Source: Girardinichthys multiradiatus (taxonomy: Eukaryota; Chordata; Actinopteri; Cyprinodontiformes; Goodeidae). From it: 64,000 nucleotides of DNA. The notes under the pieces are model-generated. The model was given only the letters and a program-made list of their open reading frames with translations, did not search any database and had not been told where the DNA came from. The translations under genes were made by a program, and so were the position numbers. The stretch is taken from contig NC_061796.1 of NCBI RefSeq assembly GCF_021462225.1, forward strand, positions 46,414,891 to 46,478,890, given 5' to 3'. This document shows, in pieces, positions 22,385 through 33,210 of this stretch. Within the stretch, counting starts at the first letter, position 1. Each line of letters begins with the position of its first letter.

Positions 22385-22735
22385 CAGCTCAGTCTGGGGA
22401 ATCCCAGGCCAGAGGATCTAAGAGGCTAAGACTGAAGGGAAGTCTTCTAGGTAGACTTGCACGCAGTTTTTGAAGGAACTCGGCTGGTAGGTTGTTCCAA
22501 ATATCTTGGAGAACTAACCACAGATCTTCTGTGGATTTAGGCGTTCTCTTCATGTAATCCCAGACACACTCCATGATATTGAGATCAGGGCCTGTAGGGC
22601 CAGATCATTACTTCCAGTAAGTCTTATCTTCTTTACGCTGAAGATAGTTCTTTATATTCCTGAAAGCATTCTTTGTGTACAGCATTTTTTCACACTTGCC
22701 TAAAACCTTTGCACAGTACTGTAAAATGCTGTAAA
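22385..22735 (-). mobile_element. Decayed Tc1-like transposon, C-terminal transposase piece
   Basis: On the minus strand MECVWDYMKRTPKSTEDLW then DIWNNLPAEFLQKLRASLPR is the end of a Tc1-like transposase, with the catalytic IEN-type region (here IMECVWD). To its right GCACAGTACTG and AAAACCTTTGCA resemble the terminal repeat of this kind of fish element. Confidence 0.75.
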
Positions 22736-22765
22736 CAAAGAATGCTTTCAGAAATATAAATGATA

Positions 22766-23406
22766 AACTGCCTGGCCAAAAAAAAAGTTGCCACCTGGAT
22801 TTAACAAAGCAAATAGGTATGAGCCTCGTCCAGCTGGCAAGTTATTTAACCTCAGCTGATGTTCCCTTCGCAAATGCACAATGCAAAGGGAACCCAAGGA
22901 ATTGAGACTGAACAGCTGTGTAGCCGCAAGAAAACCACTAATCATCATTATGTGCCCAATGAATGAGGTCAGCTGACTACCTGAAAATACTGAATAACCA
23001 GGTTATTCCATCAATGGATTTTATTCTTCCCTGATGGCATGAGCATATTCCAAGATGACAATGCCAGGATTCATTGGGCTCAAATTGTGAAAGAGTGGTT
23101 CAGGGAGTACGAGACATCATTCTCACACATGGATTGGCCACCACAGAGTCCAGACCTTAACCCCAGAGAATCTTTGGGATGTGCTGGAGAAGGCTTTATG
23201 CAGCGGTCAGACTCTACCATCATCAATGCAAGATCTTGGTGAAAAATGAATGCATTGAAATTAATCTTGTGATGGGTGGAAATAAATCTTGTGACATTGC
23301 AGAAGCTTATAGAAACAATGTCACAGCAAATGCGTGCTGTAATCAAAGCTAAGGGCAGTTCAACAAAATATTAGAGTGTTTGGGCTTTTTTTTTGGCCAG
23401 GCAGTG
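22766..23406 (+). mobile_element. Internally deleted Tc1-like transposon (641 bp)
   Basis: Ends are inverted (ACTGCCTGGCCAAAAAAAAA on the left; TTTTTTTTGGCCAGGCAGTG on the right) with TA at 22764-22765 and 23407-23408. Inside is a transposase remnant, [20 protein letters not shown] then [11 protein letters not shown], with the second catalytic Asp region kept but the frame lost at the IEN position (RESLGC). A different Tc1 lineage from the intact copies. Confidence 0.85.
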
Positions 23407-24204
23407 TATGCCCAGTGCTCATCACATTTTAATCAGGGTATAACATCAAGTCAGATAAGCTTCAGTTATGTTGATCTAAACAGTTCAGTAGTAGTAGAGG
23501 GGCTTTTTAATCAGTGTCAGCTGTTTTGGTGTTAATGAAATGAACAACAGGTGCACTAAAGGGTTGACAATGAGACAACCCCAAAAACAGGAAAGGTTTT
23601 GCAGGTGGAGACCACAGACACTTTCCTCCTCATTTTTTGGCTTCTTTTCAGTAGTTTTGCACTGGTAGCAGGAGGTTATACTTGGACCCTGCAGAGGTTG
23701 CATAGGCAGTGCATCTCCACCAGGATGGCACATCAACACGTCGTCACCTGAAGGTTTGCTTTGTCTCCCAGCATTGCCTCAAGAGCATGGAGGAGATTCC
23801 AGGAAACAGATAGATAACAGATACTAAAAGATGTCTTTGTTTCATCCTTTTTCATTTCTTTTTCCAGAACTGACATATTTGTTTGTAGGACAAAATTAAT
23901 GTTTAACAACTGGACTGATCACCAAGTGGGTAGCCCTGATGGGGGTTTGGCTACATGTTGAAATGCATAAGTATGTTGTATCACAGCAGTGTGGAAAGAT
24001 GTTTTCACAGAAGGTTGCATATTTCCCAGAATAATTTGAGCAATAAAACAAACTGCAGAGCAGCCAAGGTATTGCTGCATCACACTCTGAGGTTGTCATT
24101 TAAAATAAGGGAAGAGGAAGAGAAATCTTCCTGGTTTCCATGAGCAACAGCTGAAATATACCAAGAAGTTGTTGTTTTTTTTCTGATAAATGTTTTTGTG
24201 AAGG

Positions 24205-27200
24205 ATGGAGGACAATGGGGACAACGTCTGCTATTCTACAGTCAGGATAAAAAATGGCAAATTTCCACCTAAAGGTAAGTGACTCAATAAAGGTTTCATA
24301 TTTCATGAGGATAAAATAGTAGCAGGGCTACCCAATTGCACCTAATGAGTTTATGTTATCACTTTAGAAAGTTTTAGTGCATAACATGGGATTTAACAGG
24401 AATTAGTTTTTATAACACATGTAGAACTTGAGTCTCAATTTCTTTGCAGCATCATAAAATCTCTTATTGTCATAGAAATGTTGACCAGTCTTTTGTGTGC
24501 TAAAATCTTTCTCTGTCAAAGTGTGAGAATGAAGAAATCCATCAACTCAATTATCTGTTATTTCTGTGGTTTAGAGAGTGAGGAAGATGTGACCATTTAT
24601 GCTGAAGTAAAAGCAAAGGAAACCGTTCCTGCTGAACCAAGTAAGTTATTAAGTATTAATAATAATAATCCAACCATCCATTATTATACCCACTTATCCA
24701 GCAAGAGGGCTGGTGCCAATCTAAAGCAGTAGTTAGGGCAGAAGCAGGGTTACTCCATGGAAAGGTCAGCAGTCCATCACAGGGCAACACAGAGACACAC
24801 AGGACACACAAACACACCTAAGAGCAATTTAGAGACTACTTAGCCCTACAGTCTTGTTTTTAGTTGTGTTCAGGAAGCCAGAGTACCCAGAGAGAAGTCA
24901 CAAGGAAAACATGCAAGCTCCATGCAAAAAGAACCTGGTTGGGATTTGAACCCAGGACCTTCTTGCTGCAAAGCAATACCTTATGATAATAATAAATATA
25001 AGAAGAGGAGGAAGAAAATAGGGCTAAAACAATAAGAGTTGCATCATAGAAGAAATTACACTGATAGAGCTGAATGGAAGTTCAATGCATATGCACCGTT
25101 TGAAGGATCATGTGACTGTACTGCAAAGGTCATATCATCAGGTCAGCAGTACTGGATTGGACATCATGACACCATTACTATCCATTACTATGTATTAGAG
25201 TGGGTGGATTGGTCCAAAATATCGATATCATGTTGGTATCAGTATCGGATCAATACTAGCATGGTGAGATCGATAGTTTCTGATTCTCTTCTATACGTCC
25301 ACCAAATTTCTCGAACTTCTTCAGAGTTCAGCCAACCACAGCTTGTCTCCATCTGTGCAAACGGCACCTCTCTCTGCTGCTCATTGGACCTCCCTTTCCT
25401 GCTCCGTCAACGGAGAGCGCTGCCAGCAGTCCGTAATGGCAGAGAGACGTTCACTGCAGCTGATAAGGACGCTGCCACATGTGATGAGTGCAGGAAAGTC
25501 ATTCGATACTGTGGGAACCACCATGTTACTGAAACACATCAAAACTGTTTATGAGGAAGTAGGAGAAGGGGGCAGATCCCCAAACCCGACACAGAGACAG
25601 GTCTCTGGCAGAGGCTTTTCAGTCAGAAAACAGGTATAATCAAGTCATCTACACCATAAAGAGATGTTTTTTACAGTGTAATTGGTGATCAGAGATACAA
25701 TTTTAGCACACTGTTAGCAACTATTATCATATATTCTGTTGTCTGTTGAAAAAAATCTCAATTGTTTTTGGAACTCAAAATATACACTTTTATATAACGA
25801 TATACCCTGAAATATGAATATGACTGAATTTATTAACCCTTTTTGTGTTAACTGAAGGAAAATTTGTATTTGTATTTAGGCTACATTCAGATTACTGTTA
25901 CAGACCTACTGTCAAAGACATTTTATTATTTCACTTAAAATTCACATAAAATGTCATTTACAAAATATTCAAGAATAAATAGGCGATGTGAAAAGGTATG
26001 CCATGAAAAGTAGTACAGTGTTTAAAATACTAAAACAATACATTTTACATGCTTGAAGATTAAAAAAAATAAATATAATGCAAGGATTTTGGTAATTATT
26101 TACAGTCATTTAATTAATGACAGGTACACAGAATCTGAATTCCTGGACATTTTAGCCTTAAACAAAAAATGTTTTTCCCAGATTCTGTTGGTTAACCATA
26201 TTCTAAAATATTATTTGTAAAAACTTAATAAAAACTAATTTTATTAAGTTTGTCTTGGGATCCTTAAAGTGGATGTGTTACCTGCTCCCTTATGAACATA
26301 CTCGTACTCGTCGTCTTCCGCTTATCCGGGACCGGGTCCCGGGGGCAGCAGACTCAGCAGAGACGCCCAGATGTCCCTCTCTCCAGACACCTCCTCCAGC
26401 ACCTCCAGGGGGAGCCCAAGGCGTTCCCAGGCCAGCCGAGAGACATAGTCCCTCCAGCGTGTCCTGGGCCGTCCCCTGGGCCTCCCCCCGGTGGGACGTG
26501 CCTGGAACACCTCCCGAGGAAGGCGTCCAGGAGGCATCTGGTATAGATGCCCGAGCCACCTCAACTGGCTCCTCTCGATGTGGAGGAGCAGCGGCTCTAC
26601 TCCGAGCCCCTCCCGGATGGCCGAGCTCCTCACCCTATCTCTAAGGGAGTGCCCGGCCACCCTATGCAGGAAACTCATTTCAGCCGCTTGTATCCGGGAT
26701 CTCGTTCTTTCGGTCATGACCCAAAGTTCATGGCCATAGGTGAGGGTAGGAACGTAGACCGACCAGTAAATTGAGAGCTTTGCTTTTCGGCTCAGCTCTC
26801 TCTTCACCACAACGGACCGGCACAGCGTCCCCATTACTGTGGCAGCTGCACCGATCCGTCTGTCGATCTCCCGCTCCATTCTTCCCTCACTCGTGAACAA
26901 GACCCCGAGATACTTAAACTCCTCCACTTGAGGCAGGAACTCCCCTCCAACCTGAAGAGGACAAGCCACCCTTTTCCGGTCGAGAACCATGGCCTAGGAC
27001 TTGGAGGAGCTGATCCTCATCCCAGCCGCTTCACACTCGGCTGCGAACCGCCACAGCGCATGCTGTAGGTCTTGGCTAGAGGGGGCCAGCAGGACCACGT
27101 CATCTGCAAAAAGAAGAGATGAAATCCACTGGTCCCCAAACCCGACCCCCTCCGGCCCTTGGCTGCGTCTAGAAATCCTGTTCATAAAAGTTATGAACAG

Positions 27201-30200
27201 GACCGGTGACAAAGGGCAGCCCTGCCGGAGTCCAACATGCACTGGGAACAGGTCCGACTTACTGCCGGCAATGCGGACCAAACTCCTGCTCCGCTTGTAC
27301 AGGAACCGGATGGCCCCTAGTAAAGGGCCCCCGATTCCATACTCCTGGAGCACCCCCCACAGGGCATCACAAGGGACACAGTCGAATGCTTTCTCCAGGT
27401 CCATAAAACACATGTGAACCGGTTGGGCAAACTCCCATGAACCCTCGAGCACCCTGTAGAGGGTATAGAGCTGGTCCAGTGTTCCACGGCCGGGACGAAA
27501 ACCACACTGCTCCTCCTGAAGCCGAAGTTCGACTATCGGTCGGACTGTCCTCTCCAATACCCTGGCGTAGACCTTACCAGGGAGGCTGAGGAGTGTGATC
27601 CCCCTGTAGTTGGAACACACCCTCCGGTCCCCCTTCTTATGAAGGGGGACCACCACCCCAGTCTGCCAGTCTAGAGGCACTGTCCCCGACCGCCACGCAA
27701 TGTTGAAGAGACGTGTCTCCGCACCGCTGTGTCAGAACCTCATTAAGATAAAGAAGGGGCCGAGGGGATGTCTGTCTTCAGTCTGGGAGCTTCACTCAGA
27801 TACCTGAGAGAGAACGCGAATGGATTGTTTATTTATTCAAGAATGACCCGAACCGAACCTTTGGTCCCGGTTGAACCAGGAAATGTCCTGTTGCTCCGAG
27901 TGGTCAGTCCACCAGGACACCATGTCTGAAAGGTGCAACAGCTCTTCAGGCCTGGATCCAAGTTGCAACATGATGTGGAACATAGCCAAACAGCCTTTGG
28001 ATCTTCTCCTACACCAGATCACTCCACATCTGTTGGAACTGGCCCATAAGATCCAGCAGATCATCTCCTGGTCTGAGTTGATCCAATAACATATGTTTGA
28101 TCATGGGAAGATTAGGGAGCTGGCTGGCCAAAGGAGAGCCTCAGCATGAATCCCAGCAGCACCATATTGTTTTAGGAATTCTGCCTCAGATTCTTGGAAG
28201 GTGGGCTGCATGGTGGTGCAGCTGGTACCTCTATAGCCTTGCAGCAAGAAGGTTCTAGGTTTGACTCCGGGTTCTCCAGCTTCTTCCTACAGTCCAAAAA
28301 CATGACTGTTAGGTTAAATGGTCTCTCTCACTTGCCATTATGTGTCAAGGCCTCAGGCAAAAACACTTTCCTTAATAAAAGAACGCTGATTTTTAACAAA
28401 TGGTCAAAACTGTCAAAATTTTGATCTAACTCGGAGTTAAGAGGTTTAAACAGAGAATTAAAATTTACTAGAACATTTTTAAGGCAGAAACTTAAATCTG
28501 AAATGGTTACATTTGTTAATAAATATCAAAAAACACAGTTATATGTTAGAATATACAGGTGTCAAAGAAATCTGACTGAAAACCACAGCGATACTAACAT
28601 TGATCATCATTGTTTCTCTGAGGTCCAGCAGAAGCGGAAGCAGCAACCCTCTCTCAGTCTCGTCTGTTGGTGTTTTTGGGGATTCTTTGTGTCGTGCTGG
28701 TTGTGTGCATCGCCATCATTATCTACAGTGAGTTCACTTCAACAGAGTAATCTATAGCTTCCTTATAAAGATCATGTTGATGTTAAAGCATTTGGATGCA
28801 AGTGTCCAATAGGAGGAGGAGTTTTTAAGGTTGACAAAAGTGAGGAACACTGCTGGTCTTAATGGTACCCAGCTTGAAACTTATGGAGGTGTTAAAATTC
28901 GATATGAAAGAAGCTGTAGAGCTGAGCTGGCCTGTATATCGGCAGCAACAAGCTGAGCTTGTAGATTTGTGAGCCCACGTTGATGTGGTTCAGAGGGAAC
29001 AGAGGTGACCCTGTTACATGCTTTTTCCCAGAATATCCTGTTCAGAATATCACAGAGAAACATGTGCAATGTAATCAGGCTGCACTTTGTGGAATAGTTA
29101 AAAGCCTTCAGCTGCACCAAGCAGATGTGCAAAAAACACCTGCTTTCTAGCTTTGACTCATCGTCTGCTAATGGAAAATGCAGGTATTACTTTGAGATTT
29201 CCCAATTTGTTGACTTGGATCAGTGTTAAGACCAACAAACACATATTGCTGGTACATTTACTCATTTAGGTTTTAACAACAAATTGTGTAGCATAAGAAA
29301 AATGTTATTGTGACAGCCCCAAGGTGCATAACGGTACGCAACACATGTCTTATGGACTTATGGAAGTGTCCAGCAGAAGTATAAAATTGTATAAAACACA
29401 GTATTACAAAAATAACCATTCATTCATCCATTGTCTATACCTGCGAGTAGGGGGAGTATACCCTGGACAGGTTACCAGTCTATCGTAGGTCAACATGGAG
29501 TCATACAGGTCAGACAAACCTTGTACACATAAACACACTGAAAACTGAGGACAATTTAGAGAGACCAATCGGCCTAATGGTCATGTTTGGCTCTGTGGGA
29601 GGAAGCCAGGGTACCCAGAGCAGACCCCTGGGTGGGATTCAACCCTGGACCTTCTTGTTGCAAACCAACACTGCTTTCATCAAGCAGCCCCAAAAATAAG
29701 CAGTTAAATTAAAATCAGTCAACTGTCTTTTGGCGCTATCCTAACAATATTTTCTGATGTCCTGAAAAGGTCCGAGAGAGAAATAGAAAATGTTGATGCT
29801 TCTCTGATACAAACTGATTGATTTAATAACTTTCTGACTAATTTGTGTGTTTTGATAGTCAGTATGATGATGATCAAGCAGCAGGAAAATATCAGTGACC
29901 TTACCACAGAAAATAAGAAACTGATGGTGGAAAGAACGATGATGGAGTACCAGACCAAGGAGCTGAGCCGAGTGAGAAATGACCTGAACAGGACACTGGA
30001 AATCATCCTGACGTTTGACAACTTTCCAGTCAAAGACTTCTGCCCTGACAAAAGTGATTACTTTTCTACATGAACTCTGGATTACTCATTTCATTCATTT
30101 CTTAATCTACAATTAGGACCGTTTTAAAGAAATACATGACCATTATTATTACAGATACACTGTTGACGGCTACCTGTCTGATAACAATATAAGCCAGGGC

Positions 30201-31314
30201 CTGGCTGGGTCAGATATGGACCAACTAATATTGACCCATTAGAAACATGTTAACAGTGGAGTTTTAATTTCAAAGAATATTGTTTTTTTTTTGGAGTGGA
30301 CCAAGAATGGAGCTCTGTGGTATGCCATTTCTATCTAAGACGGTACCTTGATATAATCACCTCCCAATATTTTCTAATTGCACCCTAACCCCTGAAATAT
30401 TTCCTTGAGCATTTTTGACAAATAAAGAATGAAATGAGTACTCAGGGATGTATTTTACATATATTATCTTTTACATATATTATCTTTTTGTGTTTGAGAA
30501 TATTTTACCATACTTTAACTTTATTCTGTCCTCTACCCCATGTCTAATGGAACCAGAGTGTCAGCTGTGTCAGAACGGCTGGAAAGCCTTCAGGGGAAAA
30601 TGCTACCTGTTTTACAATGTAAACTCTCCTTGGAAGACCTGGAGGGAAAGTCAAGAGTACTGTCAGGGCAAAGCTGCAGATTTGGTTGTCATTGATGATC
30701 TGCAGGAGCAGGTAACACCTAAAGCCACATCTGTGCTAACATAATACATTTAAAGCAAAGTGTCTGCGTAAAACAGATGGTTTGAAGTAAGAAAGTTTAA
30801 GAAAATCAAAAAACAAATTGTTCACAGGAATTTGTCAGCAGTAACACAAATCCCTACTATGATCAATTCCACGGATACTTCCTGGGATTACAAGAAACCA
30901 ACAAGAACTGGATCTGGGTTGATGGACATAATGACACTCTTATGTAAGAACTATTATGTAAAACTTTACAAATTTAAGTGAAAATGAAAATATAATTCAC
31001 AAGCTTTTAGAATAGTTACATATACTGATTTGCCTTCTGCTCAGGCTTCTCTTTGTTCATATAGCGACAGCAAATATTTATATGCTGATTGTTATCAGTT
31101 TAGTGCCAATGCGCTGCACCAGCTGCTGTATAATGTATTTTCTATTCTGAGGTTCATGTTTCTGTTTTGAAGGTTCTGGATAAAGGACAGCCTTGGTAAA
31201 TCAGACCCATACGCACTGCTCATCCCTGGGAGAAATCTCAGAGAGAACTGGGACAAATCAGATCATCAGTTTCAGAACAAATTCATCTGTGAACGTGAAG
31301 CTCTAAGGGTTTAA
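24205..31314 (+). CDS. C-type lectin-like receptor gene C, complete (282 aa)
   Basis: Second complete receptor in tandem with gene B. Exons: 24205-24274, 24575-24640, 28623-28727, 29859-30053, 30557-30711, 30828-30943, 31173-31314; they sum to 849 nt and stay in one frame (282 aa). Exon 1 has NVCYSTVRIK (ITIM VCYSTV). Exon 2 (66 nt, the length of exon 2 in gene A) has VTIYAEVK, which fits the ITSM pattern T-x-Y-x-x-V. Exon 3 is the membrane anchor. Exon 4 is a coiled stalk with NRT and NIS sequons, ending NFPVKDFCPDK. Exons 5-7 are the lectin domain: CQLCQNGW, WKTWRESQEYC, GYFLGL, WIWVDG, FICE. ENWDKSD near the end resembles a WND site, but no EPN/QPD is present. The exon 3 acceptor (CTCTGAG) and exon 4 donor (GTGATT) are non-ideal and chosen by frame and homology. 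Possible poly(A) signal at 31379. Intron 2 holds a Rex3-like fragment and a hAT relic. Confidence 0.88.
24670..24975 (-). repeat. tRNA-related SINE-like repeat, copy 2
   Basis: Minus-strand copy of the family at 14436-14660: AGTCCATCACAGGGCAACAC, AGAGCAATTTAGAGACTACT and TTTGAACCCAGGACCTTCTT (B-box side). In gene C intron 2. Confidence 0.75.
25190..25600 (+). mobile_element. hAT-like transposon relic with BED zinc-finger piece
   Basis: Shows DAATCDECRKVIRYCGN, then in the next frame LLKHIKTVYEE: the C-x2-C ... H order of a BED finger, split by a frameshift near 25520. Upstream ATCGATATCATGTTGGTATC is typical of fish hAT relics (from memory). No transposase core follows. Confidence 0.5.
25605..26290. 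other. AT-rich intron stretch, gene C intron 2
   Basis: No gene, repeat family or motif recognised. The same holds for 27720-28195 to the right of the Rex3-like fragment. Confidence 0.4.
26296..27718 (-). mobile_element. Rex3-like LINE fragment in gene C intron 2
   Basis: 5'-truncated copy on the minus strand, opposite to gene C. It covers the reverse transcriptase from the [15 protein letters not shown] region (27680 downward), with [10 protein letters not shown], to the end RPRTRWRDYVSRLAWERLG. A TAG near 26994 splits it into two frames (26994-27680 and 26322-26990). The end nearest 26296 is the true 3' end (GGATAAGCGGAAGACGACG, then GAGTACGAG). It keeps the segment deleted in the 10392-13519 copy. 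No clear target duplication was found. Confidence 0.88.
28196..28350 (+). repeat. tRNA-related SINE-like repeat, copy 3
   Basis: Plus-strand copy: GGTGGTGCAGCTGGTACCTC, CCTTGCAGCAAGAAGGTTCT, AACATGACTGTTAGGTTAAA. In gene C intron 2, about 270 bp before the transmembrane exon. Confidence 0.75.
29430..29692 (-). repeat. tRNA-related SINE-like repeat, copy 4
   Basis: Minus-strand copy: ATACCCTGGACAGGTTACCA, GGACAATTTAGAGAGACCAA, TTCAACCCTGGACCTTCTTG. In gene C intron 3, about 165 bp before the stalk exon. The remainder of this intron (28728-29429) shows nothing recognised. Confidence 0.75.
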
Positions 31315-32795
31315 CTAACACTGCTCTCTGTTAATGCAGGAATACTTAACTGTGATGAGCATTTTAGTAAATGCCAAAAATAAAAACAAAACCTCATCTG
31401 TTGGAGGCTGTTAAAACATCTTCTTTCCCTTTTCATTGAAGATCCTTTTTAATTTCTCCATTTCCTGGTCGCTCGTATTGGCAAACTAATTTCAGGTGAA
31501 AATATCTGCTCATTTATCTGTGTGTGGGGGGGCTGCTCAAATGGACAGACTGTAAAATGTTAATATTTAAATCTGTTAAACCCAATGTGGATACCTGTGA
31601 ATACAGGACAGTTTTGATTAATGAGAGTTAAGAATAAAGTTTTTATTTGGAGTGGACCAAGGATGAAGCCCTGTGGTACACCATTCTTACCTAGATTGGT
31701 AGCTTAATATAATTACCTCCCAATACTTTATACTTTAATTATTTATTTACTTTTGTTTGTTTGTTTTGTTTTCTGTTGAATCGTTAAACATCACAGTGCA
31801 TTACCACCACCACCTGCTGCAGCATCATGCGTTCTCTGCAGTCTATCATTGGAAATGAAAACTTGCTGAATTATATCTTAAAATATTTTGTGCTTAAGAT
31901 GCTATTACGTTCCAGCAAACCTGCTGTTTCTTATCTGACACAATAGGTTAAATATTTCATGTATTTAAAGTAAATAAATATATAGTCTGCTCTGAAGAAA
32001 GTTAATTGATTTCATTCAAAGTGTTGAAGTCTTAAATTGATTATTTTTGAATCTAGTATTGTAAACCTGACCTCAGACGCTGCAAACAAAAACTAGCAAC
32101 GTTATGCTAGAAGGTAACTGCTTCACACTGTACCAGTCTCTCAAAGCAGAAGCATCTCAAGAAGACAGTTTGATACCAAGCTTCATCGTGCCAAACAATG
32201 TGTGTCTCCCCAGAAATCAGAGCGGGGTAATCAAACAATGCTCATTAAAGGTCGCAGTCCCTCTAAACTCTGTGGGGGTTTTAAGAGGAGGACATTTTTT
32301 TCATTTTTTCTTTACTTTCATTATTGACACCCACAGACAGTGACCTTCAGGTATAGCATAGTTCATCTAATCTAATAGGAAAGTATTCATGGTGCTTCAT
32401 TTTCTCACATTTAGTTATGGTACAGCCTTATCCAAACAGGATTGAATTCAGTTTTCCCACAATATTTCTTACACAATATCCCAAAATAAAAAAGAAACTG
32501 AAAAAAGCTTTGTAGTTTTTGGAAGCGTATTAAAATCATAAATGCAAAAATCACATATAATGTACATTATTTTTCACAGCCTTTGTTAATTATTTTCTAT
32601 TTCTATATATCTATAACTTATTTTTTATGTGTAGTCCTCAAAGAGCAGCAGACATCAGGTTTGGCAGGAGACAAAGAGGTGCACTGCACTATAATTGATT
32701 TATATGTAGATATTGTTTTTCTTTCATTGATAAAGATGTGATAAACCTTTAAGTTTGTAATGTTTACAGGTTTTCTGACTCTGTTGGTGATGTCT
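31315..32795. other. Spacer after gene C
   Basis: Gene C 3' UTR with a possible AATAAA at 31379-31384, then AT-rich sequence with no gene seen. Confidence 0.45.
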
Positions 32796-33189
32796 TGTTA
32801 TGAAAATGTTTAGTTCCTTACTTGATTTGCTCTTTGATTCTCTACAGGAACTGACAAAAGTATTAGAATCCCTCTGTGTTGTTCCATTCTTCTCTTATTT
32901 AGTCTTAGAGTAATGGTTTCTCAGCCTTCTGCTTGTAGCTGTGTGAGATAATATGTACGCCACACTGTTAAGATTATGTCTAGGACAACAGGTCTCATGA
33001 GAGTCACCTTGAAAACTGTTGCAGCTTCTAGGAGAACCTTTGCTTTGTCCATCCAGAATGATTTGGCAGCACTACTGAGTGCATCTCCAATGTTGTAAAA
33101 ATCCTTCTCTCTTGCAAGATTAAAATAAAACTGATTCTGAGTGACAATCATCGGTCTCTGTCATGGTAAAAACTAATTCTTCTACAACA
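32796..33189 (+). repeat. 5' LTR (394 bp)
   Basis: Starts TGTTATGAAAAT and ends CTACAACA (TG...CA). It contains TTAAAATAAAAC near the end, a poly(A) signal in the expected place. Matches 39134-39466. Confidence 0.85.
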
Positions 33190-33191
33190 AA

Positions 33192-33210
33192 TGGCGACGA
33201 GGATGGGATT
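33192..33210 (+). promoter_or_regulatory. Primer-binding site, tRNA-Ser(GCU)
   Basis: TGGCGACGAGGATGGGATT lies two bases after the 5' LTR. It is complementary to the 3' end of vertebrate tRNA-Ser(GCU) including CCA (tRNA sequence from memory). This supports a real provirus start and not two solo LTRs. Confidence 0.75.

Larger units (their letters stand above)
21489..24204. other. Intergenic stretch between genes B and C
   Basis: After the gene B stop it holds the likely 3' UTR with AATAAA at 22074-22079, then two decayed Tc1-like elements (22385-22735 and 22766-23406). From 23410 to 24204 nothing is recognised. Confidence 0.5.

Noticed and set aside
25039..25554. 171-aa open frame as a gene
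   Set aside because: No start context, no splice partners, and its end is a BED-finger fragment of a hAT-like relic.
14831..31314. Naming genes B and C as CD209, CLEC4 or asialoglycoprotein receptor
   Set aside because: The exon layout and ITIM tails are not specific enough, and the calcium/sugar motifs are absent; a precise orthologue needs a phylogeny.
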